A stretch of DNA of 62,759 nt, taken from the NCBI RefSeq assembly GCF_000718515.1, contig NZ_JNZS01000034.1, positions 1 to 62,759 of the forward strand, given 5' to 3'. The translations under genes and the position numbers were made by a program. The notes beneath the pieces are model-generated. The model saw nothing but the letters and a program-made list of their open reading frames with translations. It was not told the origin of the DNA and made no database searches. The DNA is from Micromonospora parva (GTDB taxonomy: Bacteria > Actinomycetota > Actinomycetes > Mycobacteriales > Micromonosporaceae). Below are positions 1-9,543 of this stretch, one piece after another (position 1 is the stretch's first letter; each line of letters opens with the position of its first letter).

Positions 1-38
1 GCGGGGTGGGGGCAGGGTGGGGCAGGGGCAGGGTGGGG

Positions 39-428
39 TTAGAAGCCTTGGGCTTGGGCTCGGCGTTTTACCTCGCGGGCCTGATCGCCGGAGAGGGCGG
101 CGGCCGGGGTGGAGCCGGGCAGGGTGTCGTCCGGCTCGTAGAGCCAGCGCAGGGCGGCCTCGTCGTCGTAGCCGTTGTCGGCGAGCAGGTTGAGCACACC
201 GGGCAGGTGCTTGAGCACGGTCTGGTTGGCAACCAGGTCCGCCGGGATGCGGCGGACGCCGTCGCGGCGGACCGCCAACAGCTCCCGGTCACGGATCATC
301 TGGTGCACCTTGCTGATCGACACGTCGAGGCGTTCCGCGACGTCGGGCAGGGTCAACCAGCCGGCCGGGTCGGTGGGTCCGGCGAGCTCCAGGCCGGGCG
401 CGGCCTGATCGGGTACGGGTTCGGTCAC
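39..428 (-). CDS. Rv2175c-like winged-helix DNA-binding protein
   Basis: Small DNA-binding regulator of the actinobacterial Rv2175c family, about 129 residues. The N-terminal half carries a MerR/excisionase-like helix-turn-helix (GWLTLPDVAERLDVSISKVH, about residues 24-43), followed by the family-typical C-terminal half with LxDNGYDDEAALRWL. I chose the GTG at 428 because homology begins close to it and the family is about 130-146 aa; an open frame extends upstream to 530 but looks non-coding. It is divergent from the PASTA kinase at 616. In M. tuberculosis the equivalent kinase PknL phosphorylates Rv2175c on an N-terminal Thr; Thr2 and Thr19 are the candidates here. The kinase link is known for the family; the target site is inference. 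Confidence 0.85.
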   Translation of the reverse strand: MTEPVPDQAAPGLELAGPTDPAGWLTLPDVAERLDVSISKVHQMIRDRELLAVRRDGVRRIPADLVANQTVLKHLPGVLNLLADNGYDDEAALRWLYEPDDTLPGSTPAAALSGDQAREVKRRAQAQGF

Positions 429-601
429 CCGACCACCCTGCCACGCCGCCGCCGCGGCGAGCCACCGGCACCCCGGCGACCCGTCGGCACCCGCTCTCGT
501 GAGCGCCCCTGACCAGCGAACAAGGGGCACACCGCGCGGCCGGACGGCCCGGGCCGGCGTACGGCTGTAGCATCCTGTTCATCCTTAGCCCCCTGGACAC
601 A

Positions 602-607
602 TAGACT
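602..607 (+). promoter_or_regulatory. Possible -10 box (TAGACT) for a leaderless pknL transcript
   Basis: TAGACT lies 8 nt before the ATG at 616, with no clear Shine-Dalgarno between them. A second TANNNT box (TAGCAT) lies about 45 nt further upstream, so a leadered transcript is equally possible. Assigned by eye only. Confidence 0.3.
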
Positions 608-615
608 CCCTGCCG

Positions 616-2604
616 ATGGACACTCAGGTCGCCGACACGTTGCTGGGCTCGCTGATCGACGGGCGCTACCGCATTCGCGGTCGCGTGGCCCGTGGTGGCA
701 TGGCGACCGTGTACACCGCCACGGACGAGCGCCTTGAGCGCACCGTCGCTGTCAAGATCATTCACCCGACCCAGGCGAGCGAGGCGCGCGCCAGGATCGC
801 CAACTTCGTGGCCCGGTTCACCGACGAGGCGAAGACGATCGCCCGGCTGACCCACCCGAACGTGGTGGCGGTCTACGACCAGGGCACCCACGCCGGTCTG
901 CCGTACCTGGTGATGGAGTACGTCCGTGGCCGCACGCTGCGCGACGTGCTGGCCGAGCGCCGCCGACTCAACCCGGACGAGGCGCTGGCCATCACCGAGC
1001 AGATGCTCGCCGCGATCGCCGCCGCGCACCGGGCGGGTCTCGTACACCGCGACGTCAAACCGGAGAACGTGCTGGTCGCCGAGGCGCCCACCGGTGGCGT
1101 CGCCAACCTGGTCGACAGCGTCGTGAAGGTGGCCGACTTCGGGTTGGCCCGGGCGGTCGAGGCGAGCGCCGACGAGGAGCAGGGCAACCAACTGATGGCC
1201 ACCGTGGCGTACGTCGCCCCGGAACTGGTCACCGAGGGCCGCGCCGATCCGCGCACCGACGTCTACTCGGCCGGCATCGTGCTGTTCGAGATGCTCACCG
1301 GCCGGGTGCCGTACGACGGGGACCGCCCGGTGGACGTCGCCTGGCAGCACGTCGACCGGGACGTGCCGGCGCCCTCGACGCTGGTGCCGGGCCTGCCGTC
1401 GGTCCTCGACGACCTGGTGCAGCGGGCCACCCGGCGTGACCCCGGCGCCCGGCCCGCGGACGCCGGCGCTCTGCTGGCCGAGGTGCAGGTTGCCCGGGAT
1501 CGGCTGGGCGACGCCAACAGCCACACCGCCGTGCTCCGCCCGGTCAGCGACGAACCGTTGCTCTCCCAGCCGACCATGATGGTCGCGACGGTCCAGCCGC
1601 CCAACCGCCCGTCCTGGGCACGGCTGCCCGAGGGGGCCAGCAGCCAGGGGCCGGGTCGGCGTCGGGCCGCCCCGGAGCCCGCCGAGGGCCTGGGCGCCCG
1701 GCTCGCCGCGCTGCGCACCACGGTGCTGAACCACCCGCGTGGCCGACTGGCCGTCGCGGCCGTGGTGGTGACGCTGGGGCTGGTGGCCGCGATCGGTGGT
1801 TGGTGGTTCGGCGTCGGTCGCTACACGGACGCTCCGCAGCTGGTGAGCCTGAGCAAGGCCGAGGCGCAGGCACAGGCCGACCGCGCCGGGCTCGTCCTCG
1901 AGTACGCCGAGCCGCGCTTCGACGAGAAGGCCCCGAAGGACAGCGTGCTGGGGCAGGATCCGGCGTCCGCAACCAAGATCGTCAAGGGTGGCACGATCAC
2001 CCTGACCCTCTCGCTGGGCCCGGAGCGTTTCCCCGTACCGGACGTGATCGGCAAGGAGTTCGAGCTCGCCGAGGCGGACCTGCTCAACGCGAAGCTGGTG
2101 GTGGCCAAGGGCACCCCCCGCTACGACGACAGCCTGCCGGCCGGCGTCGTGGTGGAGAGTTCCCCCAAGGTGGGCGCCGAGGTCAAGCCAGGGACGAAGG
2201 TCACCCTCATTTTGAGCCGGGGCAGGGCGCCGGTGACGGTGCCGAACCTGGTCGGCAAGAGCCTGACCGAGGCCCGGACGACCCTGGCCCAGCTCAACCT
2301 GGTGCTGGTGGAGAACTACAAGGACTCCGACAAGCCGAGGGACGAGATCCTCGGGCAGAGCCCGGCCGATGGCGCCGGCGTGGAGAAGGGCACCCAGGTC
2401 AAGTTGGACGTCAGCAAGGGGCCGCCGCTGATCGCCATGCCGCGGGTGGTGGACCTGCCCTGCCAGCAGGCCAAGCAGGCGCTGGAGGGCCAGGGGTTCC
2501 CGGTGACGGTGGCGATCAACCCGAACGCCGTGGTCCGGATCCAGATCCCGGGCGAGAACCAGCAGGTGGCTCCGGGCACCCCGGTCACCCTGACGTGCTT
2601 CTGA
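616..2604 (+). CDS. pknL: Membrane Ser/Thr protein kinase with four PASTA domains (PknL/PknB type)
   Basis: Receptor-type Ser/Thr kinase of 662 aa. The cytoplasmic kinase domain spans about residues 17-290: glycine loop ARGGMATVY, catalytic Lys47 (VAVKII), HRDVKPEN with Asp146, DFG with Asp174, and APE. A Pro/Arg-rich juxtamembrane linker follows, then one membrane helix at about 378-399 and four extracellular PASTA repeats (about 405-470, 473-538, 541-604, 606-662), which in this family sense peptidoglycan fragments or lipid II. Divergent from the Rv2175c-like gene, its probable substrate by synteny with M. tuberculosis; mycobacterial PknL lacks PASTA repeats, so this kinase is built more like PknB. 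Its TGA overlaps the ATG of the endonuclease IV gene, so the two are translationally coupled. Confidence 0.93.
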   Translation: MDTQVADTLLGSLIDGRYRIRGRVARGGMATVYTATDERLERTVAVKIIHPTQASEARARIANFVARFTDEAKTIARLTHPNVVAVYDQGTHAGLPYLVMEYVRGRTLRDVLAERRRLNPDEALAITEQMLAAIAAAHRAGLVHRDVKPENVLVAEAPTGGVANLVDSVVKVADFGLARAVEASADEEQGNQLMATVAYVAPELVTEGRADPRTDVYSAGIVLFEMLTGRVPYDGDRPVDVAWQHVDRDVPAPSTLVPGLPSVLDDLVQRATRRDPGARPADAGALLAEVQVARDRLGDANSHTAVLRPVSDEPLLSQPTMMVATVQPPNRPSWARLPEGASSQGPGRRRAAPEPAEGLGARLAALRTTVLNHPRGRLAVAAVVVTLGLVAAIGGWWFGVGRYTDAPQLVSLSKAEAQAQADRAGLVLEYAEPRFDEKAPKDSVLGQDPASATKIVKGGTITLTLSLGPERFPVPDVIGKEFELAEADLLNAKLVVAKGTPRYDDSLPAGVVVESSPKVGAEVKPGTKVTLILSRGRAPVTVPNLVGKSLTEARTTLAQLNLVLVENYKDSDKPRDEILGQSPADGAGVEKGTQVKLDVSKGPPLIAMPRVVDLPCQQAKQALEGQGFPVTVAINPNAVVRIQIPGENQQVAPGTPVTLTCF

Positions 2605-3470
2605 TGCCGACGATCTCGCGGCCGGTGGGCACGCACACTCCGACCTCGGGTGGGCTGGCGAAGGCCGCCCTGCCGTACGCCGACGTGACGGGTGCGCAGG
2701 TGGTGCAGGTCTACGTCTCCAATTCGCGAGGCTGGGCACTGCCCAACGGCGACCCCGGGCAGGACGCCCTGTTCCGCGACGGTTGCGCCGAGCGGGGCAT
2801 TCCCGCGTTCATCCACGCCGCGCTGCTGGTCAATCTCGGCTCGCCCACCCCGGCCACCGTGGAGAAGTCGGCCCAGACGCTGGCGCACGCGCTGCGTCGG
2901 GGGGTGGCGATCGGCGCGCGCGGGGTGGTGTTCCACGCGGGCAGTTCGGTGGACGAGGGGCACGCCGAGGCGGCGATGCGACAGGTTCGCGAGGTGTTGC
3001 TGCCGTTGCTCGACTGGACCGCCGACGCTGGCGGGCCGATGTTGCTGGTCGAGCCGAGCGCGGGTGGAGGCCGGTCACTCGCCTCCCGGGTGGAGCAGCT
3101 CGGGCCCTACCTGGACGCGGTGGACCGGCACCCCATGCTCGGGGTCTGCTTCGACACCTGCCACGCCTGGGCGGCCGGTCACGACCTGGCGGCCGAGGGC
3201 GGCATGACGGCGACCCTGGACACCCTGGTGGCCACTGTCGGTGCGGACCGGCTGCGGCTGGTCCACGCCAACGACTCGAAGGATCTGTGCGGTTCCACCC
3301 GGGATCGGCACGAGAACATCGGCAAGGGCACCATCGGTGAGCCGGCCTTCGCCGAGCTGATGGCCCACCCGGCCACCGCCGGCGTCCCGACCGTCGTGGA
3401 AACCCCCAGCGAGAAGCACGTGGGCCACGCCGCCGACATCACCACCCTCACCCGCCTGACCCCCCAGTAA
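2604..3470 (+). CDS. nfo: Endonuclease IV (deoxyribonuclease IV, AP endonuclease)
   Basis: TIM-barrel AP endonuclease of 288 aa, which incises DNA 5' to abasic sites in base-excision repair. The metal ligands of the family are all visible in order: His of IHAALL, His of VFHAGS, Glu of LLVEPS, Asp and His of CFDTCHAWAAGHD, His of LVHANDSKD, Asp and His of RDRHENIGKG, and Glu of VVETPS. The ATG at 2604 shares a base with the kinase stop codon (TGATG), fixing the start by coupling. A long open frame extends upstream in the same frame through the kinase gene but is antigenic noise of high GC. A perfect hairpin lies just downstream. Confidence 0.93.
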   Translation: MPTISRPVGTHTPTSGGLAKAALPYADVTGAQVVQVYVSNSRGWALPNGDPGQDALFRDGCAERGIPAFIHAALLVNLGSPTPATVEKSAQTLAHALRRGVAIGARGVVFHAGSSVDEGHAEAAMRQVREVLLPLLDWTADAGGPMLLVEPSAGGGRSLASRVEQLGPYLDAVDRHPMLGVCFDTCHAWAAGHDLAAEGGMTATLDTLVATVGADRLRLVHANDSKDLCGSTRDRHENIGKGTIGEPAFAELMAHPATAGVPTVVETPSEKHVGHAADITTLTRLTPQ

Positions 3471-3503
3471 CCCCACCTGACCCCACCGGGAACCGCACCT
3501 GGT

Positions 3504-3559
3504 TGATCAAGAGGTTTGCGTCATCCGGGGGCCGGAATCTGACGCAAACCTCTTGATCA
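3504..3559. terminator. Perfect 20-bp inverted repeat between convergent genes
   Basis: Arms at 3504-3523 and 3540-3559 are exact reverse complements (20 bp each, starting TGATCAAGAGG) around a 16-nt loop that itself contains TCCGG/CCGGA. It sits between the convergent endonuclease IV and threonine aldolase genes, so a bidirectional terminator is the simple reading. The TGATCA ends recur in the palindromes at 13563 and 59072. Confidence 0.75.
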
Positions 3560-3597
3560 CCGAGGTGAGCGGTGGGGTGGGGGTTGGTTGGGTGGGG

Positions 3598-4638
3598 TTA
3601 GGCGTTGGCCAGGATGCGGGGTAGGGCCGCGAGGGCGCGGTCGATGTCCGCGTCGCTGACGCCCAGGTGGGTGACCAGGCGGGCGGTACGGGGGCCGAGC
3701 ACCGAGATGAGGACACCCTCGGCCCGTGCCGCGGCTGCCAGGGCCCGCGCGTCCAGAGTGTGCTTGGTGAGGTCCAGCGCGACCAGGTTGGTACGGACCG
3801 TCGTGGCCAGCACACCGAACGGCGCGACCGCCTCGGCGAGCCGGGCCGCCTTCGCGTGGTCGTCGGCCAGCCGGTCGATGTGCTGCGCGAGCGCGTACCG
3901 ACCGGCGGCGGCGAGGACGCCGGCCTGGCGCATGCCACCGCCCATCCGCTTACGGATCGTCCGAGCACGCTCGATCTTCTCGGCGCTGCCCACCACCAGC
4001 GAGCCGACCGGCGCGCCGAGGCCCTTGGAGAGGCACACCGACAACGTGTCGAAGAGCCGGCCGTACTCGATCAGCGGCACCCCGTCGGCGACGTGCGCGT
4101 GCCAGATCCGGGCGCCGTCGCAGTGCAGCGCGACCCCCGCCTCGTCGGCGACCCCGCGCAGATCCCGCAGAGTCGCCAGCGGAATCACCCCACCGCCGCC
4201 CCGGTTGTGGGTCTGCTCGACGGCGATCGCCCGGGTGGGAACGGCGAAGTAGCCGTCCGGCCGGATCATCCCGGCCACCACCTCCGGGTCGATGTCCGCG
4301 CCCACCGCGGGCCAGGTCCGCGAGGAGATTCCGCCGTACGCGGCCGCGGCACCAATCTCGTACGTGACCACGTGCGCGTCGGCGTCGCAGAGCAACTCGT
4401 CGCCGGGCGACACCAACAGTTGCAGGGCGATCTGGTTCGCCATCGACCCGCTCGGGGCGAACAGCGCCGCCTCGTGCCCGAACAACGCGGCGACCTCGGC
4501 CTCCAGCGCGTTGACGCTCGGGTCCTCGCCGTACACGTCGTCACCGACCTCGGCGGCGGCCATCGCCTCCCGCATCCCGGCGGTGGGTCGGGTCACCGTG
4601 TCGGACCGCAGGTCCACGAACAGATCAGCCACTGTCAT
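3598..4638 (-). CDS. ltaE: Low-specificity L-threonine aldolase
   Basis: PLP enzyme of 346 aa cleaving L-threonine or L-allo-threonine to glycine and acetaldehyde. Fold-type I hallmarks are present: [11 protein letters not shown] at the N-terminus, [15 protein letters not shown] (about 32-46), HCDGARIW with the PLP-pyridine Asp174, and the Schiff-base Lys205 in [11 protein letters not shown]. The ATG at 4638 is preceded directly by GAAGGG; the GTG at 4632 would have that box at 6-nt spacing and is a credible alternative start. Transcribed the same way as and just downstream of the DAHP synthase gene (57 nt gap), facing endonuclease IV across a hairpin. Confidence 0.92.
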   Translation of the reverse strand: MTVADLFVDLRSDTVTRPTAGMREAMAAAEVGDDVYGEDPSVNALEAEVAALFGHEAALFAPSGSMANQIALQLLVSPGDELLCDADAHVVTYEIGAAAAYGGISSRTWPAVGADIDPEVVAGMIRPDGYFAVPTRAIAVEQTHNRGGGGVIPLATLRDLRGVADEAGVALHCDGARIWHAHVADGVPLIEYGRLFDTLSVCLSKGLGAPVGSLVVGSAEKIERARTIRKRMGGGMRQAGVLAAAGRYALAQHIDRLADDHAKAARLAEAVAPFGVLATTVRTNLVALDLTKHTLDARALAAAARAEGVLISVLGPRTARLVTHLGVSDADIDRALAALPRILANA

Positions 4639-4695
4639 CCCTTCGGTTCGCCGACTGCGGGGCTCGCAGGCTCAGCCATGCGGGGGCTCGCGAGA

Positions 4696-6189
<1,494 letters not shown>

Positions 6190-6699
6190 TCAGGACGCGG
6201 GGGTAAGGGGAGCCTTCGCCGGCGGCGCGCTGTCGGCCGGGGCACCCGGTGCCTCACCGGCGATGCACCAGTCGCTGCCGTCGCGGGTGACGGTGAACAC
6301 CAACGGCCGGACAACGGTGCGCTTACCGGCGGTGACCGAGACCGAGACGCTGACCTCCTGCCCGAGCGGGCCGGACCGGATGTCGGTGATGGCCGCCTCG
6401 GGCACCTGGAAGTGGTCGGCGAAGTCACCGTTGGGGCCGGTAGCGCCCAGGTCGAAGCCGTCGTGCAGCAGCGCGCAGAGCTGGCTGCGGCCGGCGGCGA
6501 CGTCCTTGGCCGCCATCGCGTCGAGGTACGCCTGCACGCGCTCGCGGGAGCGGGTGGTGGCCTCCTCGGCGGGCGCTCGGGCCGGCTTGGCGGCGGACTC
6601 GTCCTCGTCCCCGCCGCCGATCCCGCAGCCGACCAGGGCGACCGGCAGCAGCATCAGCCCGGCGGCGGTCGCCGCCAGCCCGCGGTGGGTCGAGCGCAT
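6190..6699 (-). CDS. Small secreted lipoprotein of unknown function
   Basis: 169-aa predicted lipoprotein. A signal peptide (RSTHRGLAATAAGLMLLPVALVGC) ends in a lipobox LVGC, with the Cys about residue 25 the lipid-anchor site. The mature part starts with an acidic Gly/Asp stretch, then an Ala/Glu/Arg helix with one YLDAMAAKD segment and two further Cys that could form a disulfide (QLCALL and DWCIAG). That layout resembles small actinobacterial NTF2-like lipoproteins, but I cannot name a family. The ATG at 6699 has GGAGG 5 nt upstream and is preferred over the GTG at 6705. Upstream, two strong hairpins separate it from the chitinase. Confidence 0.75.
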   Translation of the reverse strand: MRSTHRGLAATAAGLMLLPVALVGCGIGGGDEDESAAKPARAPAEEATTRSRERVQAYLDAMAAKDVAAGRSQLCALLHDGFDLGATGPNGDFADHFQVPEAAITDIRSGPLGQEVSVSVSVTAGKRTVVRPLVFTVTRDGSDWCIAGEAPGAPADSAPPAKAPLTPAS

Positions 6700-6778
6700 G
6701 ATCACCTCCGTCGACGCTGAGATCGAGACGTGCCGAGCCGCGAGTCTGCCACATCCAGCTGATCGAACCCAACGGTGG

Positions 6779-6811
6779 CGGCCCGGTCGACGCTGGGCGT
6801 CGACCGGGCCG
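6779..6811 (-). terminator. Hairpin downstream of the chitinase gene (1)
   Basis: 14-bp perfect stem (CGGCCCGGTCGACG, 6779-6792, with 6798-6811) closing a 5-nt loop. It is the distal of two hairpins behind the chitinase gene. No T-run follows, as is usual in GC-rich actinomycetes. Confidence 0.65.
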
Positions 6812-6821
6812 CTGTGTCACG

Positions 6822-6854
6822 GGCGGGAAGGGACGGTGCGGGTCCCTTCCCGCC
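6822..6854 (-). terminator. Hairpin downstream of the chitinase gene (2)
   Basis: 13-bp perfect stem (GGCGGGAAGGGAC, 6822-6834, with 6842-6854) around a 7-nt loop, 27 nt past the chitinase stop. This is the proximal and more likely functional terminator. Confidence 0.7.
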
Positions 6855-6880
6855 GTGTGGGTGGTGCGCCGGCCTTCGGC

Positions 6881-8506
6881 TCAGCCGAGGCCGCCCTTGA
6901 TGGCGCCGATGAGCTCGCCGTTGCTCGTGTCACCGGAGAGTTCCCAGAAGAACGCGCCACCGAGGCCCTGGTTGTTCGCGTACGTCATCTTGCCGTTGAT
7001 GGTCGACGGGGTGTCGTAGCTCCACCAGTTGCTGCCGCACTTGGCGTACGCGGTGCCGGCGATCGTGCCGGTGGCCGGGCAGGTGTTCTTGAGGACCTTG
7101 TAGTCCTCGATGCCCGCCTCGTAGGTGCCCGGTGCCGCGCCGGTGGCGCTGCCGCCCGGCGCCGCCTGGGTGACACCGGTCCAGCCCCGCCCGTAGAAGC
7201 CGATGCCGAGCAGCAGCTTGCTGGCCGGGACGCCCTTGCTCTTGAGCTTCTGGATCGCCGCGTCGGAGTTGAAGCCCTGCTGCGGGATGCCGGTGTACGA
7301 GGTCAGCGGCGAATGCGGCGCCGTCGGCCCCTGGGCGTTGAACGCCCCGAAGTAGTCGTACGTCATCGGCATCAGCCAGTTGAGGTTGCCGATGGCGCCG
7401 GCGTAGTCGGTGGCGTCGATCTTGCCGCCGTTGCTGCCGTCCGCGGTGATGGCGGCGGTGACCAGGGCGTTGGAGCCGAACTTCGACCGCAGCGCGCTGA
7501 TCACGTTCTTGAAGGCGTTCGGGCCGCTGGTGTCACAGCTCAGACCGCAGGCGTTGGGGTACTCCCAGTCGACGTCGATGCCGTCGAAGACGTCCGCCCA
7601 GCGCGGGTCCTCGACCAGGTTGTAGCAGCTCTCGGCGAAGGCGGCCGGGTTCTGCGCGGCCTGCGTGAAGCCGCCGGACCAGGTCCAGCCACCGAACGAC
7701 CAGATCACCTTCAGGTGCGGGTTCAGCTGCTTGAGCTTGCGCAGCTGGTTGAAGCTGCCCCGCAGCGGCTGGTCCCAGGTGTCGGCGACGCCGTCGACGC
7801 TGTCCGCCGCCGTGTACGCCTTCTCGTAGTCGGCGTAGCTGTCACCGATCGAGCAGCGACCGCCGGTGGTGTTGCCGAAGGCGTACAGGATGTGGGTCAG
7901 CTTGGCGGCCGAGCCGCTGGTCTGGATGTTCTTGACGTGGTAGTTGCGGGCGTACACGCCCCACTCGGCGAAGTAGCCGACGACCTTCTTGCCACCGGTG
8001 TTCGGCGGCGGCGTGGTCGGCGGTGGCGTGGTGGGTGGCGGGGTGGTCGGTGGCGTCGTGGTCGGTGGGGTGGTGGTCGGCGGGGTCGTGGTGGGCGGGG
8101 TCGTTCCGCCGCCGCACGCGGCACCGTTGATGGTGCAGTTCAGCGGTGCCTTGTAGGCGCCGCTGCCGTTGTAGCCCCAACTGAACGAGGCGCCGGGGGC
8201 GAGGCCGCCGGCCCAGCTCTTCTTGACCGCGACGTAGTGGTTGCCGCTGCTGGTGACGTCGGCGTCCCACGCGCTGCTGATGGTGGTGCCCGACGGCAGG
8301 TCGAACTCAATGCGCCAGGTGGTGACGGTGGCACTGGACCCGTTGGTGACGGTCACCCTCGTCTCGTGACCGGTCCCCCAGTCCTGCGCCTTGGTGAAGG
8401 TGGTGGTGACCGTGCCGGCGCCGAACGCGGTGGTCACCGGCACCGCTGCGACGGTCACGGCGACCACGGCACCGGCCCAGAGGGCTCGGCGGAGCGATCT
8501 TTTCAT
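6881..8506 (-). CDS. Secreted chitinase: CBM2 plus GH18
   Basis: 541-aa extracellular endochitinase. A signal peptide (residues 1-30, twin-Arg-poor, ending TTAFGA) precedes a family 2 carbohydrate-binding module (about 31-131, with paired Cys and surface Trp), a Thr/Pro linker (about 134-169, TTPP/PPTT repeats), and a GH18 barrel (about 172-541). The catalytic motif DGIDVDWE is at 308-315, with Glu315 the proton donor. Other GH18 landmarks are KVIWSFGGWTWSGGF and the MPMTYDYFG strand. The ATG at 8506 has GGGAGA upstream. A palindromic operator candidate lies 18-34 nt before the start and two terminators follow, so this looks like a single-gene, substrate-regulated unit. Confidence 0.95.
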   Translation of the reverse strand: MKRSLRRALWAGAVVAVTVAAVPVTTAFGAGTVTTTFTKAQDWGTGHETRVTVTNGSSATVTTWRIEFDLPSGTTISSAWDADVTSSGNHYVAVKKSWAGGLAPGASFSWGYNGSGAYKAPLNCTINGAACGGGTTPPTTTPPTTTPPTTTPPTTPPPTTPPPTTPPPNTGGKKVVGYFAEWGVYARNYHVKNIQTSGSAAKLTHILYAFGNTTGGRCSIGDSYADYEKAYTAADSVDGVADTWDQPLRGSFNQLRKLKQLNPHLKVIWSFGGWTWSGGFTQAAQNPAAFAESCYNLVEDPRWADVFDGIDVDWEYPNACGLSCDTSGPNAFKNVISALRSKFGSNALVTAAITADGSNGGKIDATDYAGAIGNLNWLMPMTYDYFGAFNAQGPTAPHSPLTSYTGIPQQGFNSDAAIQKLKSKGVPASKLLLGIGFYGRGWTGVTQAAPGGSATGAAPGTYEAGIEDYKVLKNTCPATGTIAGTAYAKCGSNWWSYDTPSTINGKMTYANNQGLGGAFFWELSGDTSNGELIGAIKGGLG

Positions 8507-8523
8507 GCGGCGTCTCCCGAACT

Positions 8524-8540
8524 GTTAGGAAACTTTCCAA
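8524..8540 (-). promoter_or_regulatory. Candidate operator of the chitinase gene (GGAAAGTTTCC palindrome)
   Basis: On the coding strand the site reads TTGGAAAGTTTCCTAAC, with a perfect GGAAA-G-TTTCC core, ending 17 nt before the chitinase ATG and overlapping where a transcript would begin. It resembles palindromes upstream of actinomycete chitosanase and other glycosidase genes bound by ROK-family repressors; that comparison is from memory and unchecked. Confidence 0.5.
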
Positions 8541-8661
8541 AAGAGATGGTGAGACGGTACTCACGCCGTCATCAGTTCGTCAAGATGTGCATGTTTCGAT
8601 TTCTCCTGGTGCACGGAGTGCACACGCTGCGCCCATACCCGGCCGACGCCCGGCCCGCGAG

Positions 8662-8667
8662 TAGCCT
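8662..8667 (+). promoter_or_regulatory. Putative -10 box (TAGCCT) of a leaderless gpx transcript
   Basis: TAGCCT ends 6 nt before the ATG of the glutathione peroxidase gene and no Shine-Dalgarno precedes that ATG. Confidence 0.45.
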
Positions 8668-8673
8668 CGGTCC

Positions 8674-9165
8674 ATGACCGTCTTCGACATCCCGATCGAC
8701 GCCCTCAACGGCGGCCCCGCCGACCTGGCCCGCTACCGCGGCAAGACGTTGCTGGTCGTCAACGTGGCCTCCCGCTGCGGCCTCACCCCGCAGTACGCCG
8801 GCCTCCAGAAGCTCGCCGACTCCTACGCCGACCGGGGCCTGGTGGTGCTCGGCGTGCCGTGCAACCAGTTCGCCGGGCAGGAGCCGGGCAGCGCCGCCGA
8901 GATCAGCGACTTCTGCCAGGTCAACTACGGGGTCACCTTCCCGTTGACCGAGAAGGTCGACGTCAACGGCCCCGACCGGCACCCGCTCTACGCCGCGTTG
9001 GTGCAGACTCCGGACGCCGACGGGCACACCGGTGACGTGCGGTGGAACTTCGAGAAGTTCCTGGTGGCCCCGGACGGCTCGGTCGCCGCCCGCTTCGCCC
9101 CCACCGTCGAGCCCGGCTCGGACGAGCTACGCACCGCCATCGAGAAGACCCTCCCTACCTCCTGA
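8674..9165 (+). CDS. gpx: Glutathione peroxidase family (thiol peroxidase, Cys type)
   Basis: Thioredoxin-fold peroxidase of 163 aa reducing hydrogen peroxide or organic hydroperoxides. The peroxidatic residue is Cys35 in NVASRCGLTPQY, a cysteine in place of the selenocysteine of animal enzymes. The other family signatures follow: VLGVPCNQFAGQEPGS (Gln and a possible resolving Cys) and the WNFEKFLV motif carrying the catalytic Trp/Asn. Actinobacteria usually lack glutathione, so thioredoxin is the more likely reductant (inference). It is divergent from the chitinase gene and appears to be leaderless, with TAGCCT 6 nt before the ATG. Confidence 0.93.
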   Translation: MTVFDIPIDALNGGPADLARYRGKTLLVVNVASRCGLTPQYAGLQKLADSYADRGLVVLGVPCNQFAGQEPGSAAEISDFCQVNYGVTFPLTEKVDVNGPDRHPLYAALVQTPDADGHTGDVRWNFEKFLVAPDGSVAARFAPTVEPGSDELRTAIEKTLPTS

Positions 9166-9192
9166 CACCCCAGGGCGCCGCGCGTGCCGCCC

Positions 9193-9265
9193 TGATCACG
9201 CTCGAACATGGATGTAGTGGTCTCCCGGCTTCCGGACGCCACTACATCCCGGATCGAGCACGATC
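9193..9265. repeat. Intergenic palindrome with GATC ends
   Basis: Inner arms GATGTAGTGG (9211-9220) and CCACTACATC (9239-9248) are perfect; outer arms GATCACGCTCGA and TCGAGCACGATC pair with two mismatches, and the loop contains CCGG/CCGG. It is the same architecture as the palindromes at 3504, 13563 and 59072. It may terminate gpx transcription. Confidence 0.6.
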
Positions 9266-9543
9266 TTGCGCCCGAGGGCGGCCGGGCCGACACCGCACGG
9301 CGGCCGGCACGAACCGCTGGCCACCGGAGAGGGGCACGTCACCGGAGAGCCGGTCGGCGACCAGCGTGAGCAGTACGTTGTCCAGGACGGGTGCGGCGCC
9401 ACCAGGCACCCGCCGGGAAGGCGAGGTCGCGAGCAGCCCCCGCCGGGTGAGCGAGTCCGTGGGCAGCCGCCCGCCGGGGTGACCGGAATAACCCACCAGG
9501 CTGGTCGGGAATGCGTCGCGGGTGGACGGAGTTGGGAACGAGC
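9266..9543. other. Non-coding stretch, nothing recognised
   Basis: About 280 nt between the palindrome and the reductase gene. Short open frames exist on both strands but none has a family-like sequence or a ribosome binding site. The promoter of the reductase gene should be here. Confidence 0.5.

Noticed and set aside
289..2739. 816-residue open frame on the minus strand opposite the kinase gene
   Set aside because: Arg/Gly/Pro-rich with no motifs, produced by high third-position GC opposite pknL; the kinase on the plus strand is unmistakable.
7980..8110. Short-period repeats that could be taken for a CRISPR or minisatellite
   Set aside because: They encode the Thr/Pro linker of the chitinase (TTPP units) and are ordinary coding low complexity.
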